A stretch of DNA of 64,000 bases from DASZUK01 sp963844575 (GTDB taxonomy: Bacteria; Actinomycetota; Acidimicrobiia; Acidimicrobiales; RAAP-2): assembly GCA_963844575.1 (NCBI GenBank), contig CAWJOU010000005.1:2604001-2668000 (forward strand), given 5' to 3'. This document shows positions 44,589 through 53,496 of the stretch, piece by piece. Under the pieces are notes generated by a model, which was not told where the DNA came from, searched no databases, and saw only the letters and a program-made list of their open reading frames with translations. The translations under genes were made by a program, and so were the position numbers. Position 1 is the stretch's first letter; each line of letters starts with the position of its first letter.

Positions 44589-45428
44589 TCAACGAGAGTT
44601 GGCCGACAGCGGCTCGGTGACGAAGTCGATGAGCCGCTCAACCGCGCCGACCAGCGCCGGCTCGAGGTCGGCGTAGCTGTGCACCGATCCGAAAATCCGC
44701 CGCCAGCAGGTGGCCGGATCGGGCTCGCCCAGCGCTCGGCAGATGCCGGTCTTCCAGTCCTGGCCCTTGGGCACGGTCGGCCAGGCGGCCAGCCCCACCA
44801 CCGTCGGCCGGACCGCCTGCCACACGTCGACAAAGGGAGTGCCGGCCACCAGCACATGGGGATGCGCCGCTTCCTCGGCCAGCCGGGTCTCCTTGCTGCC
44901 GGGAACCAGATGGTCGACCAGAACACCCAGGCGACGGGCTGGTGCTGGCCCGAAGGCCGCTATCTCGGCGGCCAAATGATCGATCCCGTCGAGACGCTCC
45001 ACCACAACCCCCTCCACCCTGAGGTCGTCGCCCCAGACCCGCTCGATCAGCAAGGCGTCGTGGACTCCCTCGACAAGGACTCGGCTGGCCCGAGCAACCC
45101 TGGCTCGATGTCCGGCGACGGTGACCGAGCCGGACGCGGTGTGTGAAGCGGTGGTGCACACGGCTCGGGGCCGGACCAGGGTTGCCACCCGCCCGCCAGC
45201 GGCGAAGGCCCCCGGCAGCAAGGAGAACGTCCGCACCTGGCCGGACTTGGATTGCAGCGTCACCATGTTGGCGCGAAGTTCCACCACCCGGCCGGTGAAT
45301 CCTGAGGCCCGGTGGACCACCCCCAAGCCCACCACCGCCTCCACCTCGGGGTGCCGGCTCGCCTCAGTACGGGCCCTCTCTCGCGGGTCAGCCAGGATGT
45401 CGGCCCAAGGATCGGGCGTGCGGCTCAC
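44589..45428 (-). CDS. DUF3097 family protein
   Basis: A 279-residue cytosolic protein of a family nearly confined to actinobacteria. The core motif RVLVEGVHDALLIERVWGDD resembles a TOPRIM-type Glu/Asp arrangement and is followed by LRVEGVVVERLDGIDHL. HPHVLVAGTPFVDVWQAVRP is also family-like. A nucleic-acid or nucleotide-processing role is a guess based on the TOPRIM likeness. GTG 45428 (SRTPDPWADILADPR) is preferred; ATG 45491 would add 21 unconserved residues. Confidence 0.82.
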   Translation of the reverse strand: MSRTPDPWADILADPRERARTEASRHPEVEAVVGLGVVHRASGFTGRVVELRANMVTLQSKSGQVRTFSLLPGAFAAGGRVATLVRPRAVCTTASHTASGSVTVAGHRARVARASRVLVEGVHDALLIERVWGDDLRVEGVVVERLDGIDHLAAEIAAFGPAPARRLGVLVDHLVPGSKETRLAEEAAHPHVLVAGTPFVDVWQAVRPTVVGLAAWPTVPKGQDWKTGICRALGEPDPATCWRRIFGSVHSYADLEPALVGAVERLIDFVTEPLSANSR

Positions 45429-45571
45429 GGTGGCGAACGTATCCGACGACCGATCGGGTCCAGCGGATGGGCCGGCCCTGGCGAACGGCAAGGTTCGGGC
45501 CAGTCTGCGATCGTCCTGGGTTCCCTAACGCAACCGGCGCTACCAGGTCCTAGGTCGACGTCCGGAATACG

Positions 45572-45970
45572 ATGGGCCGTGTCAGCGGGGGAACTATCGA
45601 GGAGGCGAAAGCCACGCAGCCAACCAGCCTGTTCCTCAATGCCCACGTCCGCCGGGTCGTAGCCGATGGAGAAGTGATCTACAACATCGGCGACCAAGAC
45701 CTTCACATGTTCGGCATCGTGTCCGGAGGTGTCGAACTGCGCAAGGGAAACAATGTGGTCGCCTCGCTGGGGCCGAACGACGTCTTCGGAGAGCGTGCTC
45801 TCATCGATCATGTTCCCCGAAACCTGACGGCCATAGCCGTCGCTGAGACCGTCTTGGCTGTCATCGACGAGAGAGACTTCCTCTTCCTGGTGCACGAATC
45901 ACCGACGTTTGCCCTGGGCATCATGGGTGCTCTGGCCAAACGGCTGCGCGACTACGACGAGCGAGGGTGA
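45572..45970 (+). CDS. Cyclic-nucleotide-binding domain protein (stand-alone)
   Basis: A 132-residue protein that is essentially one cNMP-binding beta-barrel: RRVVADGEVIYNIGDQDLHM, GIVSGGVELRKGNNVVASLG, and the phosphate-binding-cassette position VFGERALIDHVPRNLTAIAV. The motif FGERALI...R keeps the Glu and Arg used to bind cyclic nucleotides. No DNA-binding helix-turn-helix follows, so it is not a Crp-type factor by itself; it may act on a partner. Divergent from the DUF3097 gene. The ATG 45572 start has little Shine-Dalgarno support. Confidence 0.85.
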   Translation: MGRVSGGTIEEAKATQPTSLFLNAHVRRVVADGEVIYNIGDQDLHMFGIVSGGVELRKGNNVVASLGPNDVFGERALIDHVPRNLTAIAVAETVLAVIDERDFLFLVHESPTFALGIMGALAKRLRDYDERG

Positions 45971-46052
45971 GGTAGGAACCGACAACCGCGCGCCTGGCCT
46001 TGGCAAAGAGGCGTCGACACCGATAAAGGGATCGGACTTGCGACGAGTTCGG

Positions 46053-47912
46053 CTACGTGAACGCCGACCGCAGCGCGTCGAGGGTGGGGCGTCGGGCTTC
46101 GACGCGAGCAGGAATCAACGAAAGGGCGCTGAGGGCCGCCAGGACACCGAGGCACGCGGCGGCCAGCCAGAACGCCGACGGAGCGGTGAAGCTCGACCCG
46201 TGGTCGGTCGCCTTGACCAGGAGCAGCCCCAATGGGATACCGGCGATCACGCCCGGCAGAGCGGGAATCAACAGGGCCGTCGACAAGCCGGCGCTCAACT
46301 GGCGGGTCGTCGCGCCCAGGGCTCGGGCCACACCGAGAGGTTGGCGCGAGTCCACCGAGGTGGCCCAGGTGATGACGACGGCGTTCACGATCGAGAGCAA
46401 GACCAGCACGATGGTGAGGACGAGCAACACCGCGTCCGTGTTGCGGGTGTTCGGGTTCATCGGAATGGCGAACACCGACCGCGGGATCGGCGGGGCCTGG
46501 CCTTCGTGGGCGTGGATGGCCAGCACGGCGACGATGGTGGTCATGGTGATGGTCACGCTCACCAGGGTCAGGATCATCCGGCGGGGCCGCCGCGCCGCCA
46601 GGCGCAGTCCGAGCAGCAGCGGCACCGGCAGATGCGACGCCGCCCGAACCAGGAGCGGCCGGCGCTTCGGGATGCGGGCCGCGTCGGCCAGCGCGGCCGT
46701 GGTGCTCGTCCGGGCGGCCCGCACCGACGGGATCCACGCCGCCAGGCCGGCGACCGCCATGGCCAGGGCCACGATCCACCCCACGTCGGCGACCGTCACC
46801 GGCGGCGCCCCGACGCTCCCGACCAGTCCGGCGCCCGGGGTGGCGATCAACGGCGCCAGCAACCATCCGAGGCCCAGCCCCACCGCGGCGCCGACCAACG
46901 CCAACGTGAGGTACTCGAGCAGGAGCACCCCCGCCACCAGCCGCGGGGTGGCACCGACCGCCTTCAAGAGGCCGACCCGGCGGGTCCGTTCCGCCAGGCG
47001 ACCGCCCACGATCACCGCCAAGCTGGCAACGGCCAGCAGATCGAGCAACGCGCTCCCGATCAAGAGGCCCCGCTGGAACGGCACCGTGGCCTGGCTCTCC
47101 ACCTCGCTCACGCGCTGCCACGGCTCGAAATACAGCCGGTGGTCGCCGGCATGGACGTCGACGAAGGCCGCGGCCTGGGAGGGGTCGACGAGCTTGAGGT
47201 TCAGCATGTAGCTGAGCGGCGCACTCGGCGTTGCCAGGCTCCGGGCCGTGGGCTCCGTCGTCCAGATCAGGCCGAGCGCCTGGCTCCAGACGGCCGGCAG
47301 TGTGTCGAGCGCCACCCCTGTCACCGTGTACGGGTACGGAGGTACGGCGGCCGTGACGGCGATCCCCACCACCGGGAACGACCGGCCGTTGAGTGTCACC
47401 CGGTCGCCGACCTGGACGTTGAGCTCGTCGGCGAAACTCCGTTCGACCACCACCCCACCCGGGCGCACCCACGACCCCTGCGTGACGTACGGCTGGTCGA
47501 CCGCCGCTCGCCCCGTCGTGCGGCCCTCGGCGACGGCGATCACCTTGGACCCGTTCACCCGCATCGTCGGGAAGCTCACCGGGTACGGGCCGCTGAAGGT
47601 CGCCACGCCTGGGGCATGCACCAGGCCCTCGAGGGCGGCGAGGTCGGTCGCCTCGGACCCCGGGTGCGCGTTCTCGGCCGGGGACCCCGGGCCGGATGTC
47701 GGATGGGTTGTCGGCATCACCACCACGTCCGGTCCCGAGGTCGTCGCCCGGGTGGTCTGGTAGGGGTGATTGGTCACGCCGTGCAGGGCCAGCCCCAAAG
47801 TGAGCGTGGTCGTCGTGGCAGCGATGGCGACCACCGTCACGATCGCCTCGACCGGCCGCCGACGGAGGCTCGCCGCCACCAGGCGCACCGCCAACAGCGT
47901 GCGGCCGAGCAT
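46053..47912 (-). CDS. ABC transporter permease with two FtsX domains
   Basis: A 619-residue permease. A first helix follows ASLRRRPVEAIVTVVAIAAT; an extracellular domain spans about 50-270; then one FtsX domain (LERTRRVGLLKAVGATPRL-like segment GRLAERTRRVGLLKAVGATP) and, after a second N-terminal-type helix, another FtsX domain (VDSRQPLGVARALGATTRQL). The duplicated layout is that of antimicrobial-peptide and lipoprotein-type exporters. It begins 2 bp after the ATPase stop and has the PadR regulator upstream, so it is one operon padR-ATPase-permease. Confidence 0.91.
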   Translation of the reverse strand: MLGRTLLAVRLVAASLRRRPVEAIVTVVAIAATTTTLTLGLALHGVTNHPYQTTRATTSGPDVVVMPTTHPTSGPGSPAENAHPGSEATDLAALEGLVHAPGVATFSGPYPVSFPTMRVNGSKVIAVAEGRTTGRAAVDQPYVTQGSWVRPGGVVVERSFADELNVQVGDRVTLNGRSFPVVGIAVTAAVPPYPYTVTGVALDTLPAVWSQALGLIWTTEPTARSLATPSAPLSYMLNLKLVDPSQAAAFVDVHAGDHRLYFEPWQRVSEVESQATVPFQRGLLIGSALLDLLAVASLAVIVGGRLAERTRRVGLLKAVGATPRLVAGVLLLEYLTLALVGAAVGLGLGWLLAPLIATPGAGLVGSVGAPPVTVADVGWIVALAMAVAGLAAWIPSVRAARTSTTAALADAARIPKRRPLLVRAASHLPVPLLLGLRLAARRPRRMILTLVSVTITMTTIVAVLAIHAHEGQAPPIPRSVFAIPMNPNTRNTDAVLLVLTIVLVLLSIVNAVVITWATSVDSRQPLGVARALGATTRQLSAGLSTALLIPALPGVIAGIPLGLLLVKATDHGSSFTAPSAFWLAAACLGVLAALSALSLIPARVEARRPTLDALRSAFT

Positions 47913-47913
47913 C

Positions 47914-48665
<752 letters not shown>

Positions 48666-48669
<4 letters not shown>

Positions 48670-49175
48670 CGCTTCCCCCGATCGGTCCAGGCGCGTTCGC
48701 AAGCCTCCAGCCACCGCAGGTCGGCCTGGAGGCGCAGCACGATGCCTTCGAGCAGGAGCCCGGCCGGAGAGCCCTCGGGTTCGGCCATCGCCGCCCGCCC
48801 GACGTCGCGCAGGCGCCGGAGCAGCTCGCGGCCTTGGGCGTCGACGATGCCGATCGGATCGGCCAGGCCAGCCTGGGCCGCGGCCACGAGCTTCAGGTGG
48901 AACTCGGCGAGATCGGGCTTCGGCCAGCTCACCTCGGTGAGCCACTCGCTGACCCGTTCTTGGCCTGACGGGGTGAGCTCGTAGACCTTCCCGGCCGGCG
49001 CCGACAAGTCGCGGGCGATGAACCCAGCCTTCTCCAACCGGGCCAGATTGACGTAGATCTGGCCGTCGTTCATGGCCTCGCCGACGGGGCCGAGCGCGTC
49101 GTTCAGCCGGGCCCGCAGCCGGGAACCCGTCGACGGCTCCTTCGCTAGCAGCGCCAGCACAACTTCCTGCTGCAC
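48666..49175 (-). CDS. PadR family transcriptional regulator
   Basis: A 169-residue protein with an N-terminal winged helix (EVVLALLAKEPSTGSRLRAR, GQIYVNLARLEKAGFIARDL) and a C-terminal helical dimerisation region (GLLLEGIVLRLQADLRWLEA). PadR proteins bind palindromes and release DNA on ligand binding. GTG 49175 is the start. A perfect palindrome with 9-bp arms lies 14-39 nt upstream, so the regulator most likely represses its own padR-ABC operon. Confidence 0.91.
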
Positions 49176-49188
49176 CGAGTCTCCTCCC

Positions 49189-49214
49189 TAACGGTTAGTA
49201 GAATATAACCGTTA
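49189..49214. promoter_or_regulatory. Palindromic operator of the padR-ABC operon
   Basis: TAACGGTTA / TAACCGTTA, perfect 9-bp arms with an 8-nt AT-rich spacer that contains a possible -10 (TATTCT on the minus strand). The AT content stands out from the GC-rich surroundings. Confidence 0.72.
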
Positions 49215-49345
49215 TGATCCCGGAGGTCAAGGCTGGGGCGCGTACCGCTGATCGGGCCTCGCCGAGCGATGTCAACATTCGTTCAACCTATGGCTCCTGA
49301 TCGGTAGCATCAGAGTCTTTCGCCCGATGCCGGGCCAGCAACGTC

Positions 49346-49780
49346 TCAGATGAGCGACGGTGCCGTTTCGAGATCCAGGCCTGGGACGCCGGCGAAGATG
49401 CCGTCGTTTGACACGACCGGCAATCCCAGACGTAGGGCAGTGGCGGCGATCCAGCGGTCGGCATTGTGCTCGCGCTGGGCGAGTGCGTGGCCGATGCGCT
49501 CGCAGTCGGCGCGAAGGCGTGCACAGACAAGGATGAGCTCAGGGCCGGTGTGCACAGTCTCCGCGGCGGCGATGCGCGACTCCAGTCGCTGCATCCGATT
49601 CGTCCCCCAGCCGCGGCGAATCGCTCCGTAACGGAGCTCAGCCGCGGTCTGGAACGAGATGAGAGCGGGACGACCAAGGAGGATGGGCTGGTAGCGGCTC
49701 GCGAGCATGGAACCGGGAACCAGCTCAGCTCCGTAGACGTCGGTGTCGATGACGACGGGGCCGCGAGGCGCTGGGGTCAC
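49346..49780 (-). CDS. PIN domain ribonuclease toxin, VapC-like
   Basis: A 144-residue PIN domain. Acidic metal ligands are visible in VVIDTDVYGAEL, AAELRYGAI and DRWIAATALRLGLPVVSNDG. VapC toxins cleave tRNA or rRNA. GTG 49780 overlaps the stop of a 53-codon upstream gene (GTGA), the usual antitoxin-toxin layout. Base composition is lower in GC than in the core genes, which suggests acquisition. Confidence 0.84.
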   Translation of the reverse strand: MTPAPRGPVVIDTDVYGAELVPGSMLASRYQPILLGRPALISFQTAAELRYGAIRRGWGTNRMQRLESRIAAAETVHTGPELILVCARLRADCERIGHALAQREHNADRWIAATALRLGLPVVSNDGIFAGVPGLDLETAPSLI

Positions 49781-49938
49781 GCCTCCAGGACAGCGAGGAA
49801 GGCGGCGCCCTCGACCTCATCGAGGTCGTCGATCACCATGTCCTCGGGGGGTGGCAGCGGCCGAGCGCGGCGGATCAGCTCCTCAACGGGGAGCTCCAGG
49901 CTGTCGCTATGGCCAATGAAGAGCGGATCAGTTGACAT
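49777..49938 (-). CDS. Putative VapB-like antitoxin (53 aa)
   Basis: Starts at ATG 49938 and reads MSTDPLFIGHSDSLELPVEE, then LIRRARPLPPPEDMVIDDLD and an acidic Ala-rich C-terminus. The coupling (GTGA) with the PIN gene and the small acidic sequence fit an antitoxin, but I recognise none of the usual AbrB, RHH or Phd DNA-binding folds. It may be a pure toxin-binding peptide or a new antitoxin type. Confidence 0.62.
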   Translation of the reverse strand: MSTDPLFIGHSDSLELPVEELIRRARPLPPPEDMVIDDLDEVEGAAFLAVLEA

Positions 49939-50110
49939 CGCTGCCCCAGTTTACCGGCGGGGCAGTAGGGGTGCCTCGCGGGTGGTGGCCGAGTCAACGT
50001 CCGAAAACTGGGGGTCCCGGCCGTTCCCCCTGGAGCGCGATCCGATAGGCCTTCTGTCGTTCATTGGGCTGGCCCGGCTGAAGTCAACATTCATCAGTAA
50101 CCCCTGGCGC

Positions 50111-51353
50111 TAGTGTCGTGAGTCGCTGATTCGATACTTAAGTGCCAGAGCTGGTGTTGCCCGCCGCGGCGGCGGAGACCCGCTCGCAGTAACGAGCGAG
50201 CGCGGCGAGGATCTGGTCGGCGGTCTTGACCCAGACATAGGGACGTGGGTTCTCGTTCCAGGTTTCGATCCACTCGGTGATGTCGGCTTCGAGCGCCTTG
50301 ACGCTGAGATGTGAGCCGCGACGGATCTTCTTCGTCGTCAGCTCGCCGAACCACCGTTCGACCATGTTGAGCCACGACCCCGAGGTCGGCGTGAAGTGCA
50401 GATGAAAGCGGGGATGGCGCAGCAACCACCGGTGGATCTCCGGGGTCTTGTGGGTGGCGTAGTTATCGAGGATGAGATGGACCTCGAGATCTTGGGGGAC
50501 CTCGTTGTCGATGCGGACGAGGAAGCGCTTGAACTCCGTCGCCCGGTGGTGCTTGTGCAGCGAGCCGATGACCTTGCCTGATCCCATGTTCAGTGCTGCG
50601 AACAAGCTCGTGGTCCCGTGGCGCACGTAGTCGTGGCTTCGTCGCTCAGGGACCCCGGGCAGCATCGAGAAGATCGGCTGGTAGCGGTTGAGCGCCTGGA
50701 TCTGACTTTTCTCGTCGACGCAGAGCACCGCGGCGCGCTCGGGGGGATCGAGATAGAGGCCGACGACGTCGCGGACCTTCTCGACGAAGAGCGGATCAGT
50801 GGAGAGCTTGAAGCTCTCGGCCCGATGAGGCTGCAGTCCGAAGGCCCGCCAGATCCTCGAGATAGCGGTCTGGTTCATCCCGGTCGCCTTGGCCATCGAC
50901 CGCGTCGACCAGTGCGTCGCGTCCTTCGGCTTCTCCTCCAAGGTCTTCACGATCACCGCTTCGACCTGGTCGTCGGTGATCGTCCGGGTCGCTCCGGGCC
51001 GGGGTGCGTCCAAGAGTCCGTCGAGGCGTTCGGCGACGAAGCGTGAACGCCACTTGCCGACCATGGCCCCTGAGACACCCAGCTCGGCGGCGACGATGGC
51101 ATTGGTCGCCCCGGTGGCGCACCCGAGCACGATGCGGCAGCGCATGGCGAGCGCCTGGGCGCTCTTGCGCCTCGTCGCCAGTCGCTCGAGGGTCGAGCGC
51201 TCTTCGTCGGTGAGCACCAGTGCTGGTTTCGGCCGTCCCATCATTGCCATGTCGCCTCCCATCGTCACAGGTGAACGATGGAAAGAACGCGCCGTCGAAC
51301 CAGAAATTCCCGAATCGGGGATATTTCTCCCGAATCAGCGACTCAGGACACTA
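50111..51353 (-). mobile_element. IS630-family insertion sequence, complete
   Basis: 1243 bp including TA at each end, the expected IS630 target duplication. The left end (50111-50133) reads TAGTGTCGTGAGTCGCTGAT and onward; the right end (51331-51353) is its inverted complement with a single mismatch in 23 bp. One intact transposase gene lies inside on the minus strand. Confidence 0.93.
50138..51250 (-). CDS. IS630 family transposase
   Basis: A 370-residue DDE transposase. The N-terminal helix-turn-helix includes IVAAELGVSGAMVGKWRSRF and a second HTH (MAKATGMNQTAISRIWRAFG). Catalytic residues: first Asp in VLCVDEKSQIQALNR, second in LILDNYATHKTPEI, and Glu in SWLNMVERWFGEL. ATG 51250 has GGGAGG upstream; ATG 51268 would add six residues. 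The frame is intact, so the element may be active. Confidence 0.95.
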   Translation of the reverse strand: MAMMGRPKPALVLTDEERSTLERLATRRKSAQALAMRCRIVLGCATGATNAIVAAELGVSGAMVGKWRSRFVAERLDGLLDAPRPGATRTITDDQVEAVIVKTLEEKPKDATHWSTRSMAKATGMNQTAISRIWRAFGLQPHRAESFKLSTDPLFVEKVRDVVGLYLDPPERAAVLCVDEKSQIQALNRYQPIFSMLPGVPERRSHDYVRHGTTSLFAALNMGSGKVIGSLHKHHRATEFKRFLVRIDNEVPQDLEVHLILDNYATHKTPEIHRWLLRHPRFHLHFTPTSGSWLNMVERWFGELTTKKIRRGSHLSVKALEADITEWIETWNENPRPYVWVKTADQILAALARYCERVSAAAAGNTSSGT

Positions 51354-51421
51354 GATCAGTAGCGGTCTTGACCAGGTCGGGCAGTCGCAGAAGCACTGAC
51401 CGACGCACTTCTTGAGCGTGC

Positions 51422-51997
51422 CTACTCCGCCGCGACCTCGACGGAGTACCAGAGGTCTCCCGACTGTCCCGGTTGCTGCCGAAGCTGGTCCGTGTTGTAG
51501 ATGATCACCGGCTCTTCGGGGTGGCGATCGCTGCCGCCGGGGCGTTCGCTGCGAGGGCTGGGCTGGTACTTCATCGAGACGATCCGGCCAGTTACCTCGC
51601 CGGTGCCGACGTCATTGCCGTGACGAACTTCCCAGAGCCGCCCACTGCAACGCACCCGGTCGGTTGCGGACGTGCCTTGGAAGCCAAACTCGATGGGACC
51701 TGCCGTCACGATGGCGCCGGGTTGCGAACCATCGGCGTCCCGGGTGGCGGCCACTATGACCATCGAACCGTCAGCTTTGGTCTCCACCAAGTCAGGTCCC
51801 TCACCAGGCTCGATCCCACCCTCGAAAGACAGATCGACCGTGATCGTCTCTCCGACCCTGCGGTGGTCGCCGCAGCATTCATGCTCCCAGCGGGCAAGCC
51901 AGAAATGAACAGGGGTCACATCGACCGAGCCTACGACGCCCCGTCCGGTCCGGTTTCGGGCTGCGAACAGAGCGCCTCGGCCGTCCGGGCCCTTCAT
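51422..51997 (-). CDS. Hypothetical protein, DUF6578-like
   Basis: A 191-residue protein. WLARWEHECCGDHRRVGETI resembles the W-x-x-ECCG-x-x-x-x-VG segment of DUF6578 proteins of actinobacteria; the recognition is from memory of the motif and is moderate. The rest has beta-rich segments (SMVIVAATRDADG, GEVTGRIVSMKYQ). ATG 51997 follows GAGG; TTG 52015 is an upstream alternative. Lower GC than neighbours and a place between two transposons suggest acquired DNA. Function unknown; immunity-type proteins often have this size and setting. Confidence 0.55.
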   Translation of the reverse strand: MKGPDGRGALFAARNRTGRGVVGSVDVTPVHFWLARWEHECCGDHRRVGETITVDLSFEGGIEPGEGPDLVETKADGSMVIVAATRDADGSQPGAIVTAGPIEFGFQGTSATDRVRCSGRLWEVRHGNDVGTGEVTGRIVSMKYQPSPRSERPGGSDRHPEEPVIIYNTDQLRQQPGQSGDLWYSVEVAAE

Positions 51998-52056
51998 CGC
52001 CACCTCGAAAGACAACGCACCATCGCCATCCGCCGGTGTCGGCCGAGCAGCGCTAT

Positions 52057-52485
52057 TCAGGAGGAGATCCGGGGGTCACCGCCGCCCGGCGGACAGACAA
52101 GGTTCAGCTTCCCCGGTCCGGAGATTTCCCAGTTTTCGTAACGAGAGTCCGGGTCCGCCTCCAGGCGTGACCCGTCGCTGCACGAGAGACGGAGTCGCCC
52201 GTCCAAGGTGGCGGTGGCGGTGGCGGCGGTGATGCGAGCGTGCCGAAGGTCCAAGAGCGAGGTCGCTGAGTGCCACGGTCCCGCTGCGTCGATCTGAACA
52301 TCCTGACCACCGGCGGTGCGATGGACTAGCGCCCCTCCAAAACGGACCTGCGTCCGACTGGCCATGCGCTCACCCGGCATCGGCTCGCCATACCCGATCA
52401 GGTAGAGCCCCCAGCTAAACCACACGTCACCGATCTCGAACCCAACGATCGGGAGCTGCCACGGTCCGGCATCGTTGGTCCTCAC
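52057..52485 (-). CDS. Hypothetical protein, DUF6188-like
   Basis: A 142-residue protein with the DUF6188-type ending LRLSCSDGSRLEADPDSRYE followed by NWEISGPGKLNLVCPPGG, and an upstream FEIGDVWFSWGLYL strand. The family is common in actinobacteria and of unknown function, often near mobile or toxin loci. GTG 52485 is a tentative start; there is no good Shine-Dalgarno. The upstream region carries a 34-bp direct repeat. Together with the DUF6578-like gene 59 bp downstream it makes a two-gene cassette. Confidence 0.62.
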   Translation of the reverse strand: MRTNDAGPWQLPIVGFEIGDVWFSWGLYLIGYGEPMPGERMASRTQVRFGGALVHRTAGGQDVQIDAAGPWHSATSLLDLRHARITAATATATLDGRLRLSCSDGSRLEADPDSRYENWEISGPGKLNLVCPPGGGDPRISS

Positions 52486-52551
52486 TCCGGTGAGGGTACT
52501 GAGGTTCTCTACCAGAGGCTCCGGTGAGGGTACTGATGGTTCTCTACCAGA
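52486..52551. repeat. 34-bp tandem direct repeat upstream of the DUF6188-like gene
   Basis: Copies at 52486-52519 and 52520-52551 share TCCGGTGAGGGTACTGA and GTTCTCTACCAGA, with one base inserted between these blocks in the second. A CCTCAC/GTGAGG hairpin (52480-52495) joins the first copy to the putative start. Confidence 0.85.
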
Positions 52552-52873
52552 ACGAGCTGCACCCAGCGGGACCAGACGACGTTGGCCGAGAGAGGCACCG
52601 GGCGGCGGTCGCTGAGTCGAGCATGGCCCATGGTTGCGCCCGCTCGTCGGACCGACCTTCCGGCCAATACAATTGCTGTCCGAAGTCTTGAGCTTCCTCT
52701 GCCTGGACAGCGCCACCCGGCGGGGGTTAGGGGAACGTCCGGGGATCTCGGGGTGCTATGTGCGCGGATGAGTGCACTGATCGCCAATCCACTCCTCAGC
52801 CATCGGGGTGCCGTGAGTAAGGTCCGAGGTCAGACCAGGGCAGTCACCTGGGCAATCGGTGGACCGAGACTAA
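52552..52873. other. Gene-free spacer before the IS5 element
   Basis: About 320 bp. Short open frames here lack recognisable similarity and good starts. I see no tRNA or clear promoter; the region may include decayed sequence. Confidence 0.4.
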
Positions 52874-52903
52874 GTGGCTGTCGCGATTGTTTCCCCAGCG
52901 CGA

Positions 52904-53323
52904 TCAGGCGACTGGTGACTGGGTGATCCGGCGCAGGAGGTAGCGGCTGTGGGCCGCCCAAATAAAGCCTTCGGTGACGATCGGATCGCGCTCATAGTCG
53001 ACTTGGAGTCGTCGGCTGTTCATGAGCCACGACCACGTGCGCTCGACTATCCATCGCTTCGGAAGGACCTCGAACCGGTTCGGGTGGATCTTGTTCACGA
53101 CCTCCACGGCGACGTGATGGTGGCGGCAGTGCTCGATGAAGTGGCGCTTGAAGCCGGCGTCACACCAGAGCTTGGCAAAGCGCCCCGAGCGCTCTCGGGC
53201 GCGCTCGGCGACGGCGATCCCGCCGACGTTGTCCGAGATGCTCGCAGCGACGACGGTCACGGCCACGAGGAGCCCGAGGGTGTCGACGATCCCGAAGGTC
53301 TTGCGGCCGTTGATCTTCTTGCC
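52904..53323 (-). pseudogene. IS5-family transposase, C-terminal fragment
   Basis: Encodes KKINGRKTFGIVDTLGLLVA, the second Asp in LWCDAGFKRHF and the Glu motif ERTWSWLMNSRRLQVDYER of an IS5 DDE transposase. It is separated from its N-terminal half (56701-57114) by the RIT insertion. Joining GFDAG of the other piece to KKINGRK restores the normal family sequence across the insertion point. Confidence 0.9.
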
Positions 53324-53347
53324 GTTATCCCGGGGACGGGATAACGG
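53322..53347. repeat. Palindrome at the left RIT junction
   Basis: CCGTTATCCC / GGGATAACGG, perfect 10-bp arms with a 6-nt loop. It is present only on the left side and its arms resemble the CCGTTATGCCG boxes inside the terminal repeats, so it may be a recombinase site or a crossover by-product. Confidence 0.8.
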
Positions 53348-53348
53348 C

Positions 53349-53445
53349 AATTACGCCGGGTCGGCCGTTATGCCGGGTGCGCCCGCGAAGGTCCACGTTC
53401 TCGCAGACGAGAGCGGGTGGTGCCCGTGACGGGGTCGGCATAACG
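53349..53445 (+). repeat. Left terminal inverted repeat of the RIT element (97 bp)
   Basis: Matches the complement of 56604-56700 at 94 of 97 positions. It begins AATTACGCCGGGTC and contains an outer CCGTTATGCCG and an inner CGGCATAACG, that is, one box in each orientation. Confidence 0.93.
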
Positions 53446-53496
53446 GCGAGGCGGTGACAAGGCTCTCTTCCGCATCATTCCGGAGAGGAGCTGAAC

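Noticed and set aside
49270..50095. GTCAACATTC occurring on both sides of the VapBC-like pair
   Set aside because: A 10-bp match in about 0.8 kb is close to chance, and the flanks differ; not good enough for attachment sites.
53349..53490. Open-frame extensions through the RIT ends (NYAGSAVMPGAP and similar)
   Set aside because: They come from translating the 97-bp inverted repeat fused to the cut transposase ends, not from real coding.
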